Positions 8,932 to 18,555 of a stretch of DNA of 64,000 bases are shown in pieces. This stretch comes from Microbacterium sp. cf046 (GTDB lineage Bacteria; Actinomycetota; Actinomycetes; Actinomycetales; Microbacteriaceae). The DNA is taken from positions 1,178,001 through 1,242,000 of the forward strand of contig NZ_FOZJ01000002.1 in assembly GCF_900114345.1 (NCBI RefSeq), given 5' to 3'. Both the position numbers and the translations under genes were made by a program. Each line of letters begins with the position of its first letter. Position 1 is the stretch's first letter. The notes beneath the pieces are model-generated. The model saw only the letters and a list, made by a program, of their open reading frames with translations. It searched no databases and had not been told where the DNA came from.

Positions 8932-9441
8932 ATGGCCGAGAGCAGTGCTGCATCGCAGTTCGTCGTCGAGGCGAGCCGTGAGCTGGATGCCCCGCCTGAT
9001 GTCGCCTGGCGTTCCTGGACCGATGCCGCGATCCTGCAGCGATGGTGGGGGCCGAACGGCTTCGAGTGCCCGACGGCCGAAATGGATGTGCGCGTCGGAG
9101 GAAGCTCTCTCGTGTCGATGAGCGCCCCGGACTGGGGCTTCCCCGAGATGTTCAGCTCGTGGGAGTACACGCTCGTGGAGAGACCGCGCCGCCTCGAATT
9201 CATGTTCCGGTTCAGCGACGCGAATGGCGATCCGCTCGGTGAGGACGCCCGGCCGCCGGGTGTGCCCGCCGAGGTCGCGCACACCGTGACCTTCGACCCG
9301 CTGGAGGGCGACCGCACGCTCATGCGTGTGCACGAGGCCGGCTACGAGAGCGAAGAACCGCTCGAGATGTCACGTCAGGGTCTGGAGCAGTCGCTCGACA
9401 AGCTCACGCCGCTGTTCGCCGGCGGACGTGCACTGCTCTGA
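8932..9441 (+). CDS. SRPBCC/AHSA1-family protein
   Basis: This 169-residue START-like protein has the family opening (VEASRELDAPPDVAWRSWTD) and the diagnostic LQRWWGPNGFECP block. It continues with VGGSSLVSM and the closing helix LEMSRQGLEQSLDKLTPLF. Such proteins bind hydrophobic ligands or act as Hsp90 activator homologues; no ligand can be assigned. A GGGAGA lies 7 bases before the ATG. TATCGT at 8891-8896 could be its -10. It shares the palindrome-bearing upstream region with the ECF sigma gene, so it may belong to the same regulon. Confidence 0.85.
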   Translation: MAESSAASQFVVEASRELDAPPDVAWRSWTDAAILQRWWGPNGFECPTAEMDVRVGGSSLVSMSAPDWGFPEMFSSWEYTLVERPRRLEFMFRFSDANGDPLGEDARPPGVPAEVAHTVTFDPLEGDRTLMRVHEAGYESEEPLEMSRQGLEQSLDKLTPLFAGGRALL

Positions 9442-9450
9442 GTCCCCGGG

Positions 9451-10029
9451 TCAGCGGGCGCTGTCGAGGATCGCGTTCCACAGGACCGGGTCCGAGGCGA
9501 TCGGCACCATCAGCAGCACGCCGCTGATGCCCGTGAAGACGATGCCGGCGACCAGCGGAATCCACCACGTGAGCCGCTCCTTGGCCAGTCGGCGCCACGA
9601 CACCCACGCGGTCAGCAGCCATCCGATCGCGAGGACCAGGGCCGCCGCGATGCCCCACGGACGGTCGGCGGCGGGGTCGGCGAGCTGACCGTCGATCCCC
9701 AGGATCCCGAGAACCGTGGTCACGTACGCCTGATAGTCGAGCATGCTCGGGATGCTGGTCACCACGTTCACGAGGCCGTAGACGAGCAGCGCGATCGTGG
9801 CGACGCGATCGGCGAACCGTCCGCGCCGCATCGTCGGTGTCGCGGATGACACGCCGGAGGGCGCCGCCGGCACCGTCGGCGAGTCCGCGGGCGGGGCGCC
9901 CTTCAGCGCGTCCGGATCCTGACCGGTCTCCAGCAGCCACGTCATATCAGGCTGCTTGATCCGGGCCCGCTGCTCCTCCGGCGTCGCGTACTCGCCGTAC
10001 TGCGGACGGGGCCGCTCCGTGTCGCTCAT
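9451..10029 (-). CDS. DUF6264 family membrane protein
   Basis: This 192-residue protein has a conserved cytoplasmic N-terminus ([19 protein letters not shown]), a Pro/Ala-rich linker and about four membrane helices. The helices lie at about 75-95, 118-140, 146-160 and 165-185. I recognise the N-terminal block from the actinobacterial DUF6264 family; its function is unknown. The ATG overlaps the stop codon of ispH (ATGA), so the two are translationally coupled. A conserved link between ispH and this protein is plausible. Confidence 0.75.
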   Translation of the reverse strand: MSDTERPRPQYGEYATPEEQRARIKQPDMTWLLETGQDPDALKGAPPADSPTVPAAPSGVSSATPTMRRGRFADRVATIALLVYGLVNVVTSIPSMLDYQAYVTTVLGILGIDGQLADPAADRPWGIAAALVLAIGWLLTAWVSWRRLAKERLTWWIPLVAGIVFTGISGVLLMVPIASDPVLWNAILDSAR

Positions 10030-11087
10030 GCGCCGACCCTGCCGCCGAGGGCGCGTTCGTCGCGCTTGCCCGCGGCATCCTGCCGGAGCTCCTTGGGCAG
10101 GGAGAACATCAGGTCCTCCTCGGCCGTCTTGACGACCTCGACGTCGCGGTAGCCGGCTCCGGAGAGATCGTCGAGCACTTCCTGGACGAGCACCTCCGGC
10201 ACCGAGGCGCCGCTGGTGACGCCCACGGTCTCGACGCCGTCGAGCCACTCCTGCCGGACCTCGTCGGCGTAGTCCACGCGATATGCGGCCTTCGCACCGT
10301 ACTCGAGGGCGACCTCGACCAGCCGGACGCTGTTGGACGAGTTCGCCGAGCCGACCACGATCACGAGGTCCGCGTCCTTGGCCACCTTCTTGATCGCGAC
10401 CTGACGGTTCTGCGTCGCGTAGCAGATGTCATCCGAAGGCGGATCCTGCAGGTGGGGGAACCGCTCCCGAAGGCGGCGCACCGTCTCCATCGTCTCGTCG
10501 ACCGACAGCGTCGTCTGCGAGAGCCAGACCACCTTCGACGGATCGCGCACCTCGACCCGATCGGCGTGCTCGGGCGAATTGACGATCGTGACGTGCTCGG
10601 GCGCCTCGCCGGCCGTGCCCTCGACCTCTTCGTGACCCTCATGGCCGATCAGGAGGATCTCGAAGTCGTCCCGCGCGAACCGCACCGCTTCGCGGTGGAC
10701 CTTCGTGACGAGCGGGCAGGTCGCATCGATCGCCTGCAGACCGCGGTCGGATGCCGCCGCCACGACTGCCGGTGACACGCCGTGCGCGCTGAAGACCACG
10801 TGAGAGCCTTCGGGTACCTCATCCACCTCGTCGACGAAGATCGCGCCGGCGGCCTCGAGCTCGGTCACCACGTGGATGTTGTGGACGATCTGCTTGCGCA
10901 CGTACACCGGGGCGCCGAACCGCTCGAGCGCCTTCTCAACGGCGATCACGGCACGATCGACACCGGCGCAGTAGCCGCGGGGAGCCGCCAGCAGCACCCG
11001 CTTCTGTCCGGAGACGGGGATATCCTGAAGTCGCTCGCGCCGCCGCGGAACGCGGGGGACGGGCATGCGGACAGCCGAAGTGCTCAC
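10026..11087 (-). CDS. ispH: 4-hydroxy-3-methylbut-2-enyl diphosphate reductase
   Basis: IspH carries out the last step of the MEP isoprenoid pathway, reducing HMBPP to IPP and DMAPP with a 4Fe-4S cluster. All three cluster cysteines are present, in [21 protein letters not shown] and ICYATQNRQ. Other conserved segments are FSAHGVSP and [12 protein letters not shown] chose the GTG at 11087 because TAGACT lies 7 bases upstream in the leaderless position; an ATG at 11066 is the alternative. Its N-terminal extension of about 30 residues ([14 protein letters not shown]) is usual in actinobacteria. It is divergent from xseA. Confidence 0.95.
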   Translation of the reverse strand: MSTSAVRMPVPRVPRRRERLQDIPVSGQKRVLLAAPRGYCAGVDRAVIAVEKALERFGAPVYVRKQIVHNIHVVTELEAAGAIFVDEVDEVPEGSHVVFSAHGVSPAVVAAASDRGLQAIDATCPLVTKVHREAVRFARDDFEILLIGHEGHEEVEGTAGEAPEHVTIVNSPEHADRVEVRDPSKVVWLSQTTLSVDETMETVRRLRERFPHLQDPPSDDICYATQNRQVAIKKVAKDADLVIVVGSANSSNSVRLVEVALEYGAKAAYRVDYADEVRQEWLDGVETVGVTSGASVPEVLVQEVLDDLSGAGYRDVEVVKTAEEDLMFSLPKELRQDAAGKRDERALGGRVGA

Positions 11088-11094
11088 ATCCCCG

Positions 11095-11100
11095 AGTCTA
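11095..11100 (-). promoter_or_regulatory. -10 hexamer TAGACT for leaderless ispH
   Basis: TAGACT, then CGGGGAT, then GTG. It supports the GTG at 11087 over the internal ATG at 11066. Confidence 0.5.
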
Positions 11101-11186
11101 CGGGGGCGGCCTGTGCACCGGCCGTGCAGACGACTGCCGGCGGCCACGCGTGCACCCGAACGATGCGCCCGACAGGAGAGGACCGG

Positions 11187-12503
11187 ATGACGACGTTCCA
11201 CGCCGACGCGGTTCCCGGCCAGCCCCCTCCCCCCGACTCGGTGCGGCCGCGCGATTCCACCTCCGATGCACCGACCTCGGTCGCCCGCCTCAACGACACC
11301 ATCCGAGGATTCATCGAGACCTGGGGATCGGTCTGGGTCGAGGGCGAGATCACGTCGTGGAACGTCCGGACCGGCAACGTGTTCGGCAGGCTCAAGGATC
11401 TCTCCACCGACGCGACGATCTCCTTCCGGATCTGGTCGAGCACCCTCCAGCGGCTTCCTGCCGACCTTCGGGTGGGCGACCATGTGATCGCGTCCGTGAA
11501 GGCCGACTACTTCATCAAGTCCGGAGATTTCAGCTTCGCGGTCTCCTCGATGCGCCACGTCGGGCTCGGAGACCAGCTCGAGAAGCTCGAGCGCCTTCGT
11601 GCCAAGCTGCGCGCCGAGGGCCTGTTCGACCTGGCCCGGAAGAAGCAGATCCCGTTCCTCCCGCATGTCATCGGCCTCATCACCGGTGAGAAGTCGGATG
11701 CCGAGAAGGACGTCCGTCACAATGCCGAGCTGCGATGGCCGCACGTGCGGTTCCGTACCGCGTACGCGGCGGTGCAGGGCGACCGGTGCGTTCCGGAGAC
11801 GATCGGCGCGCTCAAGGCGCTGGATGCGGATCCGAATGTCGACGTGATCGTCATCGCCCGAGGCGGCGGCGACGCCCAGCACCTGCTCGGCTTCAGTGAC
11901 GAGCGACTGCTCCGGGCCGTGGCCGCGGCATCCACGCCCGTCGTGAGCGCGATCGGGCACGAGAACGACCACCCCCTTCTGGACGACATCGCAGATCTGC
12001 GGGCATCGACGCCGACGGATGCGGCGAAGCGCGTCGTTCCGGATGTCGTCGAGCAGCGCGCCGCGGTCGTCCAACTCCGCTCGCGGCTGACCATGCGCCT
12101 CTCCCAGCGCATCGGCCACGACATCGCGCAGCTCGAGCAGCTGCGCTCCCGCCCCGTCCTGCGCGCGCCTGAGACGATGATCGACGCGCGGTCGCAGCAG
12201 CAGTGGCTGCTCGTCTCTCGGGGCAGGGACGTCGTCGATCGCCTCCTGGAGTCGCAGGCGCGCCGAGCGGCTGAACTGCGGGCCGCCCTGCGCACCCTGT
12301 CACCGGCATCCACCCTGGCCCGCGGCTACGCGATCGCGCACCTGACCGGAGGCGTGATCGTGCGCGATGCCGCCCAGGCGCGAGCGGGTGACGCAGTGGT
12401 GGTCACGGTCGCTCGCGGCTCCTTCTCCGCCCGGTCGGAGGGCGAGGTGGCCGAGAGCCCGCGGACGGCGGGCACCGCGGAGGCTCCCGCTGCACCGTCC
12501 TAG
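11187..12503 (+). CDS. xseA: Exodeoxyribonuclease VII large subunit
   Basis: The large subunit of exonuclease VII degrades single-stranded DNA together with XseB. The N-terminal OB-fold spans about 30-125 ([25 protein letters not shown]). The catalytic domain has [22 protein letters not shown] and [28 protein letters not shown] coiled-coil stalk and a short C-terminal segment (LARGYAIAH) follow. It is 438 residues, typical for the family. AGGAGAGG lies 5 bases before the ATG. A frame running back to 10782 is the antisense shadow of ispH. Its TAG stop forms part of the xseB -10. Confidence 0.95.
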   Translation: MTTFHADAVPGQPPPPDSVRPRDSTSDAPTSVARLNDTIRGFIETWGSVWVEGEITSWNVRTGNVFGRLKDLSTDATISFRIWSSTLQRLPADLRVGDHVIASVKADYFIKSGDFSFAVSSMRHVGLGDQLEKLERLRAKLRAEGLFDLARKKQIPFLPHVIGLITGEKSDAEKDVRHNAELRWPHVRFRTAYAAVQGDRCVPETIGALKALDADPNVDVIVIARGGGDAQHLLGFSDERLLRAVAAASTPVVSAIGHENDHPLLDDIADLRASTPTDAAKRVVPDVVEQRAAVVQLRSRLTMRLSQRIGHDIAQLEQLRSRPVLRAPETMIDARSQQQWLLVSRGRDVVDRLLESQARRAAELRAALRTLSPASTLARGYAIAHLTGGVIVRDAAQARAGDAVVVTVARGSFSARSEGEVAESPRTAGTAEAPAAPS

Positions 12504-12506
12504 AAT
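12501..12506 (+). promoter_or_regulatory. -10 hexamer TAGAAT for leaderless xseB, overlapping xseA stop
   Basis: TAGAAT, then GGACGT, then the ATG of xseB. The TAG is also the stop codon of xseA, so the two signals are fused. Confidence 0.55.
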
Positions 12507-12512
12507 GGACGT

Positions 12513-12752
12513 ATGAGCGCATCGAGCGAAGGCGTCGCCGACGTCGCGGGTCTCTCGTTCGAGCAGGCACGCGACGAACTCGTCCGCGTCGTCGCCGAAC
12601 TGGAGCAGGGTGCGCCGACCCTCGAGCACTCGCTCGCGCTCTGGGAGCGCGGTGAGGCGCTCGCGGCCCGTTGCGAGGAGTGGCTGCTCGGCGCCAAGCG
12701 GCGCCTGGATGCCGCGCGGTCGAACACGGCGGCCGAGAGCGCAGAGGCGTGA
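12513..12752 (+). CDS. xseB: Exodeoxyribonuclease VII small subunit
   Basis: This 79-residue helical protein has the family core: [42 protein letters not shown] and the closing AKRRLDAA. XseB binds XseA in several copies and is needed for exonuclease VII activity. It starts 9 bases after xseA without a Shine-Dalgarno but with a TAGAAT in the leaderless position, which may let the cell make extra small subunit. Its stop overlaps the next start (TGATG). Confidence 0.93.
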   Translation: MSASSEGVADVAGLSFEQARDELVRVVAELEQGAPTLEHSLALWERGEALAARCEEWLLGAKRRLDAARSNTAAESAEA

Positions 12753-13405
12753 TGGCGCAGAACCCGCGGATCGTCGCCGAGCTCGGCCGACCCGAGACCC
12801 CGGATGAGACCGCCGACCGCAAGGCGGAGTCGTCGCGTGTGTACCGGGCCAGCCAGAACACGCGCAATCTGATCGCCGCGCTGCTGGTCACACTGGCTGT
12901 GGTCGCCGTCATCATCTTCGCGGTGCCCCGCGGTGAGCCGCCCCAGGCGGAGCCGATCGACGTGGCGGCGGTCGCACAGCAGATCGAGCGCGCCGAGGGC
13001 CGCGCGGTCATCGTGCCCGCCGTCCCCGAGGAGTGGATCGTCAACCGTGCGTCCATCGAAGGAGATTCGACCTCCGCGTGGACGATCGTCTACGTGCCGG
13101 ACGAGAAGGCCGGGTTCCTCAGGATCGCGCAGGGCTTCGACGCCGATCCGGCTTGGACCACGCGAGTGCTCAGCGGCGCGGCCGTGGACGGAACCGTCAC
13201 GATCGGCGGTGTCGAGTGGGATCGATACGACATCCCCGATCCGTCGAAAACCGGCAACATCTCGGCGGCCCTGAGCACGCAGGCGGGTGAGGACGTCGTC
13301 TTGGTGTACGGCTCGACCGACCAGGACACGCTCGAGCTCGCGGCGGCATCGGTCGCCGACCAGGTCATCGCACTTCGCGACGCATTCAGTGAGGAAACGC
13401 AGTGA
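12752..13405 (+). CDS. DUF4245 membrane-anchored protein
   Basis: This 217-residue protein has a short cytoplasmic N-terminus, one membrane helix at about 37-57 ([19 protein letters not shown]) and an extracytoplasmic domain of about 155 residues ([31 protein letters not shown]). The family is common in actinobacteria next to xseAB and fumarase; its function is unknown. It overlaps xseB by one base and the carbonic anhydrase gene by four (GTGA), so it sits inside a tightly coupled operon. Confidence 0.85.
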   Translation: MAQNPRIVAELGRPETPDETADRKAESSRVYRASQNTRNLIAALLVTLAVVAVIIFAVPRGEPPQAEPIDVAAVAQQIERAEGRAVIVPAVPEEWIVNRASIEGDSTSAWTIVYVPDEKAGFLRIAQGFDADPAWTTRVLSGAAVDGTVTIGGVEWDRYDIPDPSKTGNISAALSTQAGEDVVLVYGSTDQDTLELAAASVADQVIALRDAFSEETQ

Positions 13406-14052
13406 CCGCACCCACCCCGATCAAGGCGTGGCAGGAGATGCAGCGCGGCAATGCCCGGTTCGTCGCCGGAGAGCCCCGCCATCCGCGTCAGGACGTGGAG
13501 CGTCGCGCCGAGCTCGCGCTCGGCCAGCGCCCGCGCGCGGCCCTCTTCGGCTGCTCGGACTCGCGCCTGTCGGCGGAGATCATCTTCGACAAGGGACTGG
13601 GCGACTTGTTCGTCGTGCGCAACGCGGGGCAGGTCATCTCGGATTCCGTCGTCGGCAGCCTCGAGTACGCGGTCGCGGTGCTCGAGGTCCCCCTGATCAT
13701 CGTGCTCGGCCACGACGCATGCGGGGCGGTGGATGCTGCGATCCGCAGCGTCGCGGACGACGCTCCTGCCCTGCCCCCGCACATCTGGCGTCAGATCGCC
13801 CCGATCGTCCCGGCCGTGCGTCGCGTCCAACGCGAGACGACCGTGGCCGGAGACCTGCCCGACGAGATCGACGCCGACCTCGTCGGCCGCGAGCACCTCC
13901 GCGACACCGTCGCAGACCTGCTGCACTCGTCGGAGCTGATCAGCGAGGCCGTCGCCGACGGTCGGCTCGCGATCGTCGGCGCGAACTACCGCCTCGCCGA
14001 GGGCACGGCGGTACCCGACATCATCCTTGGCGACGTGACCGACGGCGCCTGA
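13402..14052 (+). CDS. Beta-class carbonic anhydrase
   Basis: The enzyme interconverts CO2 and bicarbonate. The zinc ligands and the Asp-Arg dyad are visible: Cys51-Ser-Asp53-Ser-Arg55, then His104 and Cys107 in LGHDACGAV. At 216 residues it is normal length. The GTG start overlaps the DUF4245 stop. The gene is followed 32 bases later by fumC. It may supply bicarbonate for carboxylations. A second, unrelated gamma-type homologue is encoded at 46664-47263. Confidence 0.93.
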   Translation: MTAPTPIKAWQEMQRGNARFVAGEPRHPRQDVERRAELALGQRPRAALFGCSDSRLSAEIIFDKGLGDLFVVRNAGQVISDSVVGSLEYAVAVLEVPLIIVLGHDACGAVDAAIRSVADDAPALPPHIWRQIAPIVPAVRRVQRETTVAGDLPDEIDADLVGREHLRDTVADLLHSSELISEAVADGRLAIVGANYRLAEGTAVPDIILGDVTDGA

Positions 14053-14084
14053 GCACGATTTCCGATACCTGGAGGAACGACGAC

Positions 14085-15479
14085 GTGACCGACATCGAGT
14101 ACCGCATCGAACACGACACGATGGGTGAGGTCCGCGTACCGCGGGACGCGCTGTACGCCGCGCAGACCCAGCGTGCGGTCGAGAACTTCCCCATCTCGGG
14201 CGATGCCCTCGACCCGGCCCAGATCGTGGCTCTCGCCCGCATCAAGAAGGCCGCAGCGCTCGCGAACAAGGAGCTGGGGACCCTCGACCCCACGATCGCG
14301 GACGCGATCTCCCGCGCGGCCGACCGGATCATCGCAGGCGAGTACGCCGACCAGTTCCCGATCGACGTGTACCAGACCGGCAGCGGCACCTCGTCGAACA
14401 TGAACATGAACGAGGTGCTCGCCACCCTGGCATCGCGCGACCTCGGCTCCCTCGTCCACCCGAACGACCACGTGAACGCCTCGCAGTCCTCGAACGACGT
14501 GTTCCCGACCTCGGTCCACATCGCCGTGACACAGGAGCTCATCGACGATCTCATCCCCGCGCTCGACCACCTCGCGGTCGCATTCGAGGCGAAGGCCGAG
14601 GCCTGGAAGGACGTCGTCAAATCCGGGCGCACGCACCTGATGGACGCGACCCCGGTCACGCTCGGCCAGGAGTTCGGCGGCTATGCGCGCCAGATGCGTC
14701 TCGGCATCGAGCGCGTGCAGTCCGTCCTGTCCCGCGTCGGCGAGGTGCCGCTGGGCGGCACGGCCGTCGGGACCGGCATCAACACGCCGCTGGGGTTCCC
14801 GCAGAAGGTCATCGAGCTCATCGTCTCCGACACCGAGCTGCCGATCACCGAGGCCAAGGACCACTTCGAGGCTCAGGCGAACCGTGACGGGCTGGTCGAG
14901 GCCTCCGGCGCGCTTCGCACGATCGCGGTCTCCCTGACCAAGATCAACAACGACCTGCGATGGATGGGGTCCGGTCCGAACACCGGCCTCGGCGAACTGC
15001 ACATCCCCGACCTGCAGCCCGGGTCCTCGATCATGCCCGGCAAGGTCAACCCCGTCGTCCCCGAGGCGACCCTGATGGTGTGCGCGCGCGTCATCGGAAA
15101 CGATGCGACGGTCGCGTGGGCGGGGGCCTCCGGAGCGTTCGAGCTCAACGTCGCGATCCCGGTGATGGGAACGGCCGTACTTGAGTCGATCCGCCTGCTC
15201 GCGAACTCGATGCGGATCCTGGCCGACAAGACGATCGACGGACTCCAGGCGAACGTCGAGCGGGCCGCCGCATACGCCGGGATGTCGCCTTCGATCGTGA
15301 CGCCCCTGAACAAGCTCATCGGCTACGAGGCGGCCGCGAAGATCGCGAAGCACTCCGTGGCGAAGGGCATCACCGTCCGAGAGGCCGTGATCGACCTTGG
15401 GTACGTCGAGCGCGGTGAGATCACCCACGAGCAGCTGGACGAGAAGCTCGACCTGCTGTCGATGACCCATCCCGGCTGA
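14085..15479 (+). CDS. fumC: Class II fumarate hydratase
   Basis: FumC hydrates fumarate to L-malate in the TCA cycle, without an iron-sulfur cluster. Conserved blocks include [44 protein letters not shown] and the superfamily signature [15 protein letters not shown] that carries the catalytic serine loop. At 464 residues it is full length. The GTG at 14085 has GGAGGA 8 bases upstream; the frame is open further back but that part is shadow of the carbonic anhydrase gene. Confidence 0.97.
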   Translation: MTDIEYRIEHDTMGEVRVPRDALYAAQTQRAVENFPISGDALDPAQIVALARIKKAAALANKELGTLDPTIADAISRAADRIIAGEYADQFPIDVYQTGSGTSSNMNMNEVLATLASRDLGSLVHPNDHVNASQSSNDVFPTSVHIAVTQELIDDLIPALDHLAVAFEAKAEAWKDVVKSGRTHLMDATPVTLGQEFGGYARQMRLGIERVQSVLSRVGEVPLGGTAVGTGINTPLGFPQKVIELIVSDTELPITEAKDHFEAQANRDGLVEASGALRTIAVSLTKINNDLRWMGSGPNTGLGELHIPDLQPGSSIMPGKVNPVVPEATLMVCARVIGNDATVAWAGASGAFELNVAIPVMGTAVLESIRLLANSMRILADKTIDGLQANVERAAAYAGMSPSIVTPLNKLIGYEAAAKIAKHSVAKGITVREAVIDLGYVERGEITHEQLDEKLDLLSMTHPG

Positions 15480-15512
15480 CCGGCCGGCATCCCGCGAATG
15501 TCGCTCCGGCGC

Positions 15513-15518
15513 GATAAT
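15513..15518 (+). promoter_or_regulatory. Candidate -10 GATAAT for leaderless histidine kinase start
   Basis: GATAAT matches TATAAT at five of six positions and ends 6 bases before the GTG at 15525. The first T of TANNNT is missing, so it is weaker than the others. Confidence 0.35.
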
Positions 15519-15524
15519 CGGGAG

Positions 15525-17039
15525 GTGAGTCGGCCGTCTCGCCCCCTTTCGGCGCGTGCCCGCATCCTGGGCGCGATCCTCGCCGTGGCGTGCATCGGAC
15601 TCGCGATCGTCGGGAGCGTCACATTCCTGGTGCAGCGCGAGCGCGTGGTGAACGAGGTGAACGACCGCCTGAAGGCGCAGGTCGACCGGCTGCACACGGT
15701 GGCCGGCGACGCGCCGAGTGAAGCGGATGCGACCGGCTCCGGCGCCACGACCGCGAGCGAGGACCTCAGCATCGACGACTTCGACTCGGTCGAGGACTAC
15801 CTCTACAGCGCAGTGGCGCGGCTCGTGCCCGCCCGCAACGAGGCCGCCGTCGCGATCGTCGACGATCAGGCTCGCTTCATCCCTGCGACGCTGTCGGGCT
15901 TCGACATCTCGGGCAACCAGGAGCTCATCGACCGCGCGATCGCCGAGACCGCAGGCGGGGAGACCAAGATCGGCACCGCGGTGACCGAGCAGGGATCTCT
16001 TCGCTACATCGCGATCCCGGTGACGATGCCGGGCGATCCGCAGACCGGCATCTACGTTCGCGCGATCGACCTCGGGGCCGAGCTCAGCCCGGTGACAGCG
16101 GCGATCACGACGTACTCGATCGCCGCGGTGATCATGCTCGCCGCGATCGGCATCGTCGGCTGGTTCGTCGCGGGCCGGCTGCTCTCGCCGATCCGGGACC
16201 TCCGAAACGCCGCCGACGCCATCACGCTCGATGATCTGTCGCCGCGGCTCTCGCCCCAGGGCAACGACGACATCTCCGATCTCACGCGCACGGTCAACTC
16301 GATGCTCGATCGGCTCGAGGGCTCCGTCGACGTGCAGCGCCAGCTGCTGGACGATGTGCGGCACGAGCTCAAGACGCCGATCACGATCGTGCGCGGGCAC
16401 CTCGAGCTGATGGACCCGAGCGACGCCGCCGATGTCGCGACCACGCGCGAGATCGGAATGGCCGAGCTCGACCGGTTGACCCGCCTCGTCGACGACATCG
16501 ACCTGCTGGCGACGGTCGAAGGCGACGGATTCACGATGGCGGAGGTCGACCTCGCCGCCCTGACGGCGCGCGTCGGCGAACTGGTCACCGTCATCCCGGG
16601 GCATCGATGGAGCGTCGATTCGCTCGCGGACGGCCGGATCGTCGGCGACGCCGACCGGCTGCTGCAGGCATGGCTGCAGCTCGCCGACAACGCCTCGAAA
16701 TACACCCCGGCGGGCTCCACGATCCAGCTCGGAAGCCTGCTGAACAGCTCCGGTGCCCAGTTGTGGGTGAGCGACCATGGGCCCGGCATCCCGCCCGCCT
16801 CGCGCCATCGCATCTTCCGCCGATTCGACCGCGCCCATGGCAAGCGGACGGTCGGCGGATCGGGGCTCGGGTTGGCGATCGTCGACGCGATCGCCAAGGG
16901 CCACGGCGGACTCTGCGCGGTGACCGACACACCCGGCGGGGGCGCGACGTTCACGATCCACCTGCCTCTTCCGACGACACCGCTCCCGGCGCCCGTCCGC
17001 GCCGGCGACGTGGTGCTGCAGCGCGAGGCAGCCGGATGA
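15525..17039 (+). CDS. Two-component sensor histidine kinase
   Basis: The 504-residue kinase has an N-terminal membrane helix at about 14-36 and an extracytoplasmic sensor of about 145 residues. A second helix and a HAMP domain follow (LLSPIRDLRNAADAI). The HisKA box carries His280 in DDVRHELKTPIT. The ATPase domain has QLADNASKYTPAG, DHGPGIPP and GGSGLGLAIV. I took the GTG at 15525, which lies 6 bases after GATAAT; an ATG 27 bases upstream lacks a Shine-Dalgarno. The next gene overlaps by ATGA and is its partner. The sensed signal is unknown. Confidence 0.9.
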   Translation: MSRPSRPLSARARILGAILAVACIGLAIVGSVTFLVQRERVVNEVNDRLKAQVDRLHTVAGDAPSEADATGSGATTASEDLSIDDFDSVEDYLYSAVARLVPARNEAAVAIVDDQARFIPATLSGFDISGNQELIDRAIAETAGGETKIGTAVTEQGSLRYIAIPVTMPGDPQTGIYVRAIDLGAELSPVTAAITTYSIAAVIMLAAIGIVGWFVAGRLLSPIRDLRNAADAITLDDLSPRLSPQGNDDISDLTRTVNSMLDRLEGSVDVQRQLLDDVRHELKTPITIVRGHLELMDPSDAADVATTREIGMAELDRLTRLVDDIDLLATVEGDGFTMAEVDLAALTARVGELVTVIPGHRWSVDSLADGRIVGDADRLLQAWLQLADNASKYTPAGSTIQLGSLLNSSGAQLWVSDHGPGIPPASRHRIFRRFDRAHGKRTVGGSGLGLAIVDAIAKGHGGLCAVTDTPGGGATFTIHLPLPTTPLPAPVRAGDVVLQREAAG

Positions 17040-17689
17040 GCACGATCCTCATCGTCGAAGACGAGCCGCGGATCGCGGCGTTCGTCAGTCGAGGTCTGGA
17101 GTCCGCCGGCTACAGCACCGTGATCGTCGACGACGGTGCCGAAGGACTGCGTCGGGCCCTCGCCGAGGACATCGATCTGGTGCTGCTGGATGTCGGCCTG
17201 CCCACGATGGACGGCTTCGAAGTCCTGCGTCAACTCCGAGCACGCGGATCAGCGGTGCCCGTCATCATGCTCACGGCCCGCTCCAGCACCCGGGATACGG
17301 TCGAGGGGCTGGATGCCGGAGCCAACGACTACGTGTCGAAGCCGTTCACGTTCGACGAGCTGCTCGCCCGCGTCCGCTCCCGGCTCAGGGAGAGCACGAC
17401 CACGGGCGTCTCCGTCGCGCACGGTGACGTCATGCTCGACATCCTGGGCCGGCGCGCGACCGTGGACGGCCGTGAGGTCGAGCTGTCGGCGCGCGAGTTC
17501 GCGCTGGCCGAGCAGTTCCTTCGCAGCCCCGGGCGGGTGCTCAGCCGCGAGCAGCTGCTCAGCCGGGTGTGGGGCATGGACTTCGACCCGGGCTCGAACG
17601 TCGTCGACGTGTACGTCCGGTATCTGCGCGGCAAGCTCGGTGCGCACCACATCGTCACCGTCCGGGGCGCCGGGTACCGCTGGGAGTGA
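17036..17689 (+). CDS. OmpR/PhoB-family response regulator
   Basis: The receiver domain (about 1-120) has the acidic pair in VEDEP, the phosphoacceptor Asp52 in LLDVGLPTMDG, the switch Thr in MLTARSS and the conserved Lys in VSKPF. The winged-helix output domain (about 130-217) ends in VDVYVRYLRGKLG and VRGAGYRW. The ATG overlaps the kinase stop, so stoichiometric expression is likely. A strong hairpin follows 17 bases after the stop. Confidence 0.95.
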   Translation: MSTILIVEDEPRIAAFVSRGLESAGYSTVIVDDGAEGLRRALAEDIDLVLLDVGLPTMDGFEVLRQLRARGSAVPVIMLTARSSTRDTVEGLDAGANDYVSKPFTFDELLARVRSRLRESTTTGVSVAHGDVMLDILGRRATVDGREVELSAREFALAEQFLRSPGRVLSREQLLSRVWGMDFDPGSNVVDVYVRYLRGKLGAHHIVTVRGAGYRWE

Positions 17690-17706
17690 GCCCGACCGCA
17701 CGAAGA

Positions 17707-17737
17707 AGCCCCCGGTGTTGGGGGAACACCGGGGGCT
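17707..17737. terminator. Hairpin terminator, perfect 13-bp stem
   Basis: AGCCCCCGGTGTT pairs perfectly with AACACCGGGGGCT across a five-G loop. It lies between convergent genes (the response regulator and a secreted protein), so it can serve both strands. No U-tract follows, which is usual for GC-rich actinobacteria. Confidence 0.7.
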
Positions 17738-17777
17738 GGGAGAGGCCGGGCAGGGGGATGCCGGCCAGGCATTCGCG

Positions 17778-18443
17778 TCAGTCTGGGGGAACGCGCGATT
17801 GCCCTCTCTTCGTACCGAACGTCAGACCAGAGAGGTCGCGTTCGGACGTTTCACCCGTCTGAGCGGGCAGTTCTGGGGAGACCCGGTTTCCGGATCCGAG
17901 GTTCTGCGTCTCCGACCGGCCGGAGGAATTGTCCTTCGCCTCCTTGTCGGCGATCTTCGCGTCGAGGCGGGCGATCCAGGCGTCGATGCGGTCCTGAGAC
18001 CAGCCGCGCTTCAGCGCCCACGCGTAGACGGCGTCCCACGAACCGGACGCCTCCACCTGGGAGACGAGCTCGTCCTCGGTCGCAACCGACGGCTCGCCGA
18101 CCGGTGACTGCGACGTGGGAGGCGCGGCGATGTCGTCGGGCTCCGGCGCCGGGACCGTCACCGGCTCGGTGACCGGTGCGGGCGCGGGAGTCTGCGGCGT
18201 GATGGGCACGGCCGAGGGGCTCGGATCGGGGGTGGGACTCGCGCTGGAGGCCGGGACGACCACCGCACGGGCATCTGCCGGGGCTCCCGCGGAGTCTGCG
18301 AGCGCAACTGAGGTGGTCATGGCGACCGCGCACACGACGGCGACACTCGCAGCGACCGTGGCGATGCCACCGATCGTGAGACGTGTCCGGCTGTCCACGC
18401 GAGCGTCCTCCGAATCCGGGCGCGAAAAAGGCGCCTCGTCCAT
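17778..18443 (-). CDS. Exported Pro/Thr/Ser-rich protein of unknown function
   Basis: The 221-residue protein has a basic/acidic N-terminus and one hydrophobic segment at about 24-49 (signal anchor or signal peptide). A Pro/Ala/Val/Ser-rich linker spans about 60-115. A small helical C-terminal unit (VEASGSWDAVYAWALKRGWS, then QDRIDAWIARLDAKIADKEA) follows. The linker suggests it spans or lies in the wall. I know no family for the C-terminal unit. The gene is convergent with the two-component system and separated from it by a terminator. Confidence 0.65.
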   Translation of the reverse strand: MDEAPFSRPDSEDARVDSRTRLTIGGIATVAASVAVVCAVAMTTSVALADSAGAPADARAVVVPASSASPTPDPSPSAVPITPQTPAPAPVTEPVTVPAPEPDDIAAPPTSQSPVGEPSVATEDELVSQVEASGSWDAVYAWALKRGWSQDRIDAWIARLDAKIADKEAKDNSSGRSETQNLGSGNRVSPELPAQTGETSERDLSGLTFGTKRGQSRVPPD

Positions 18444-18498
18444 CGTGACAGACCGCGCTGAGCAGATGAGGACATACGCATGAGACTCTTCTCATACA

Positions 18499-18529
18499 GA
18501 GAGACCGGGATGCGGCATCCCGGTCTCTC
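18499..18529. terminator. Near-ideal hairpin downstream of phoH-type gene
   Basis: GAGAGACCGGGATGC and its exact reverse complement flank a single G: a 15-base dyad. It lies 27 bases beyond the stop of the minus-strand PhoH-type gene, so it is the likely terminator. It could also shield the promoter region of the secreted-protein gene from read-through. Confidence 0.65.
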
Positions 18530-18555
18530 GTCGTCTCATCAGACGAAATCGGCTC

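Noticed and set aside
13986..16961. A 991-codon open frame on the minus strand
   Set aside because: It is antisense to fumC and the histidine kinase, rich in Arg, Asp, Gly and His, and has no domain. High G+C leaves such shadow frames open.
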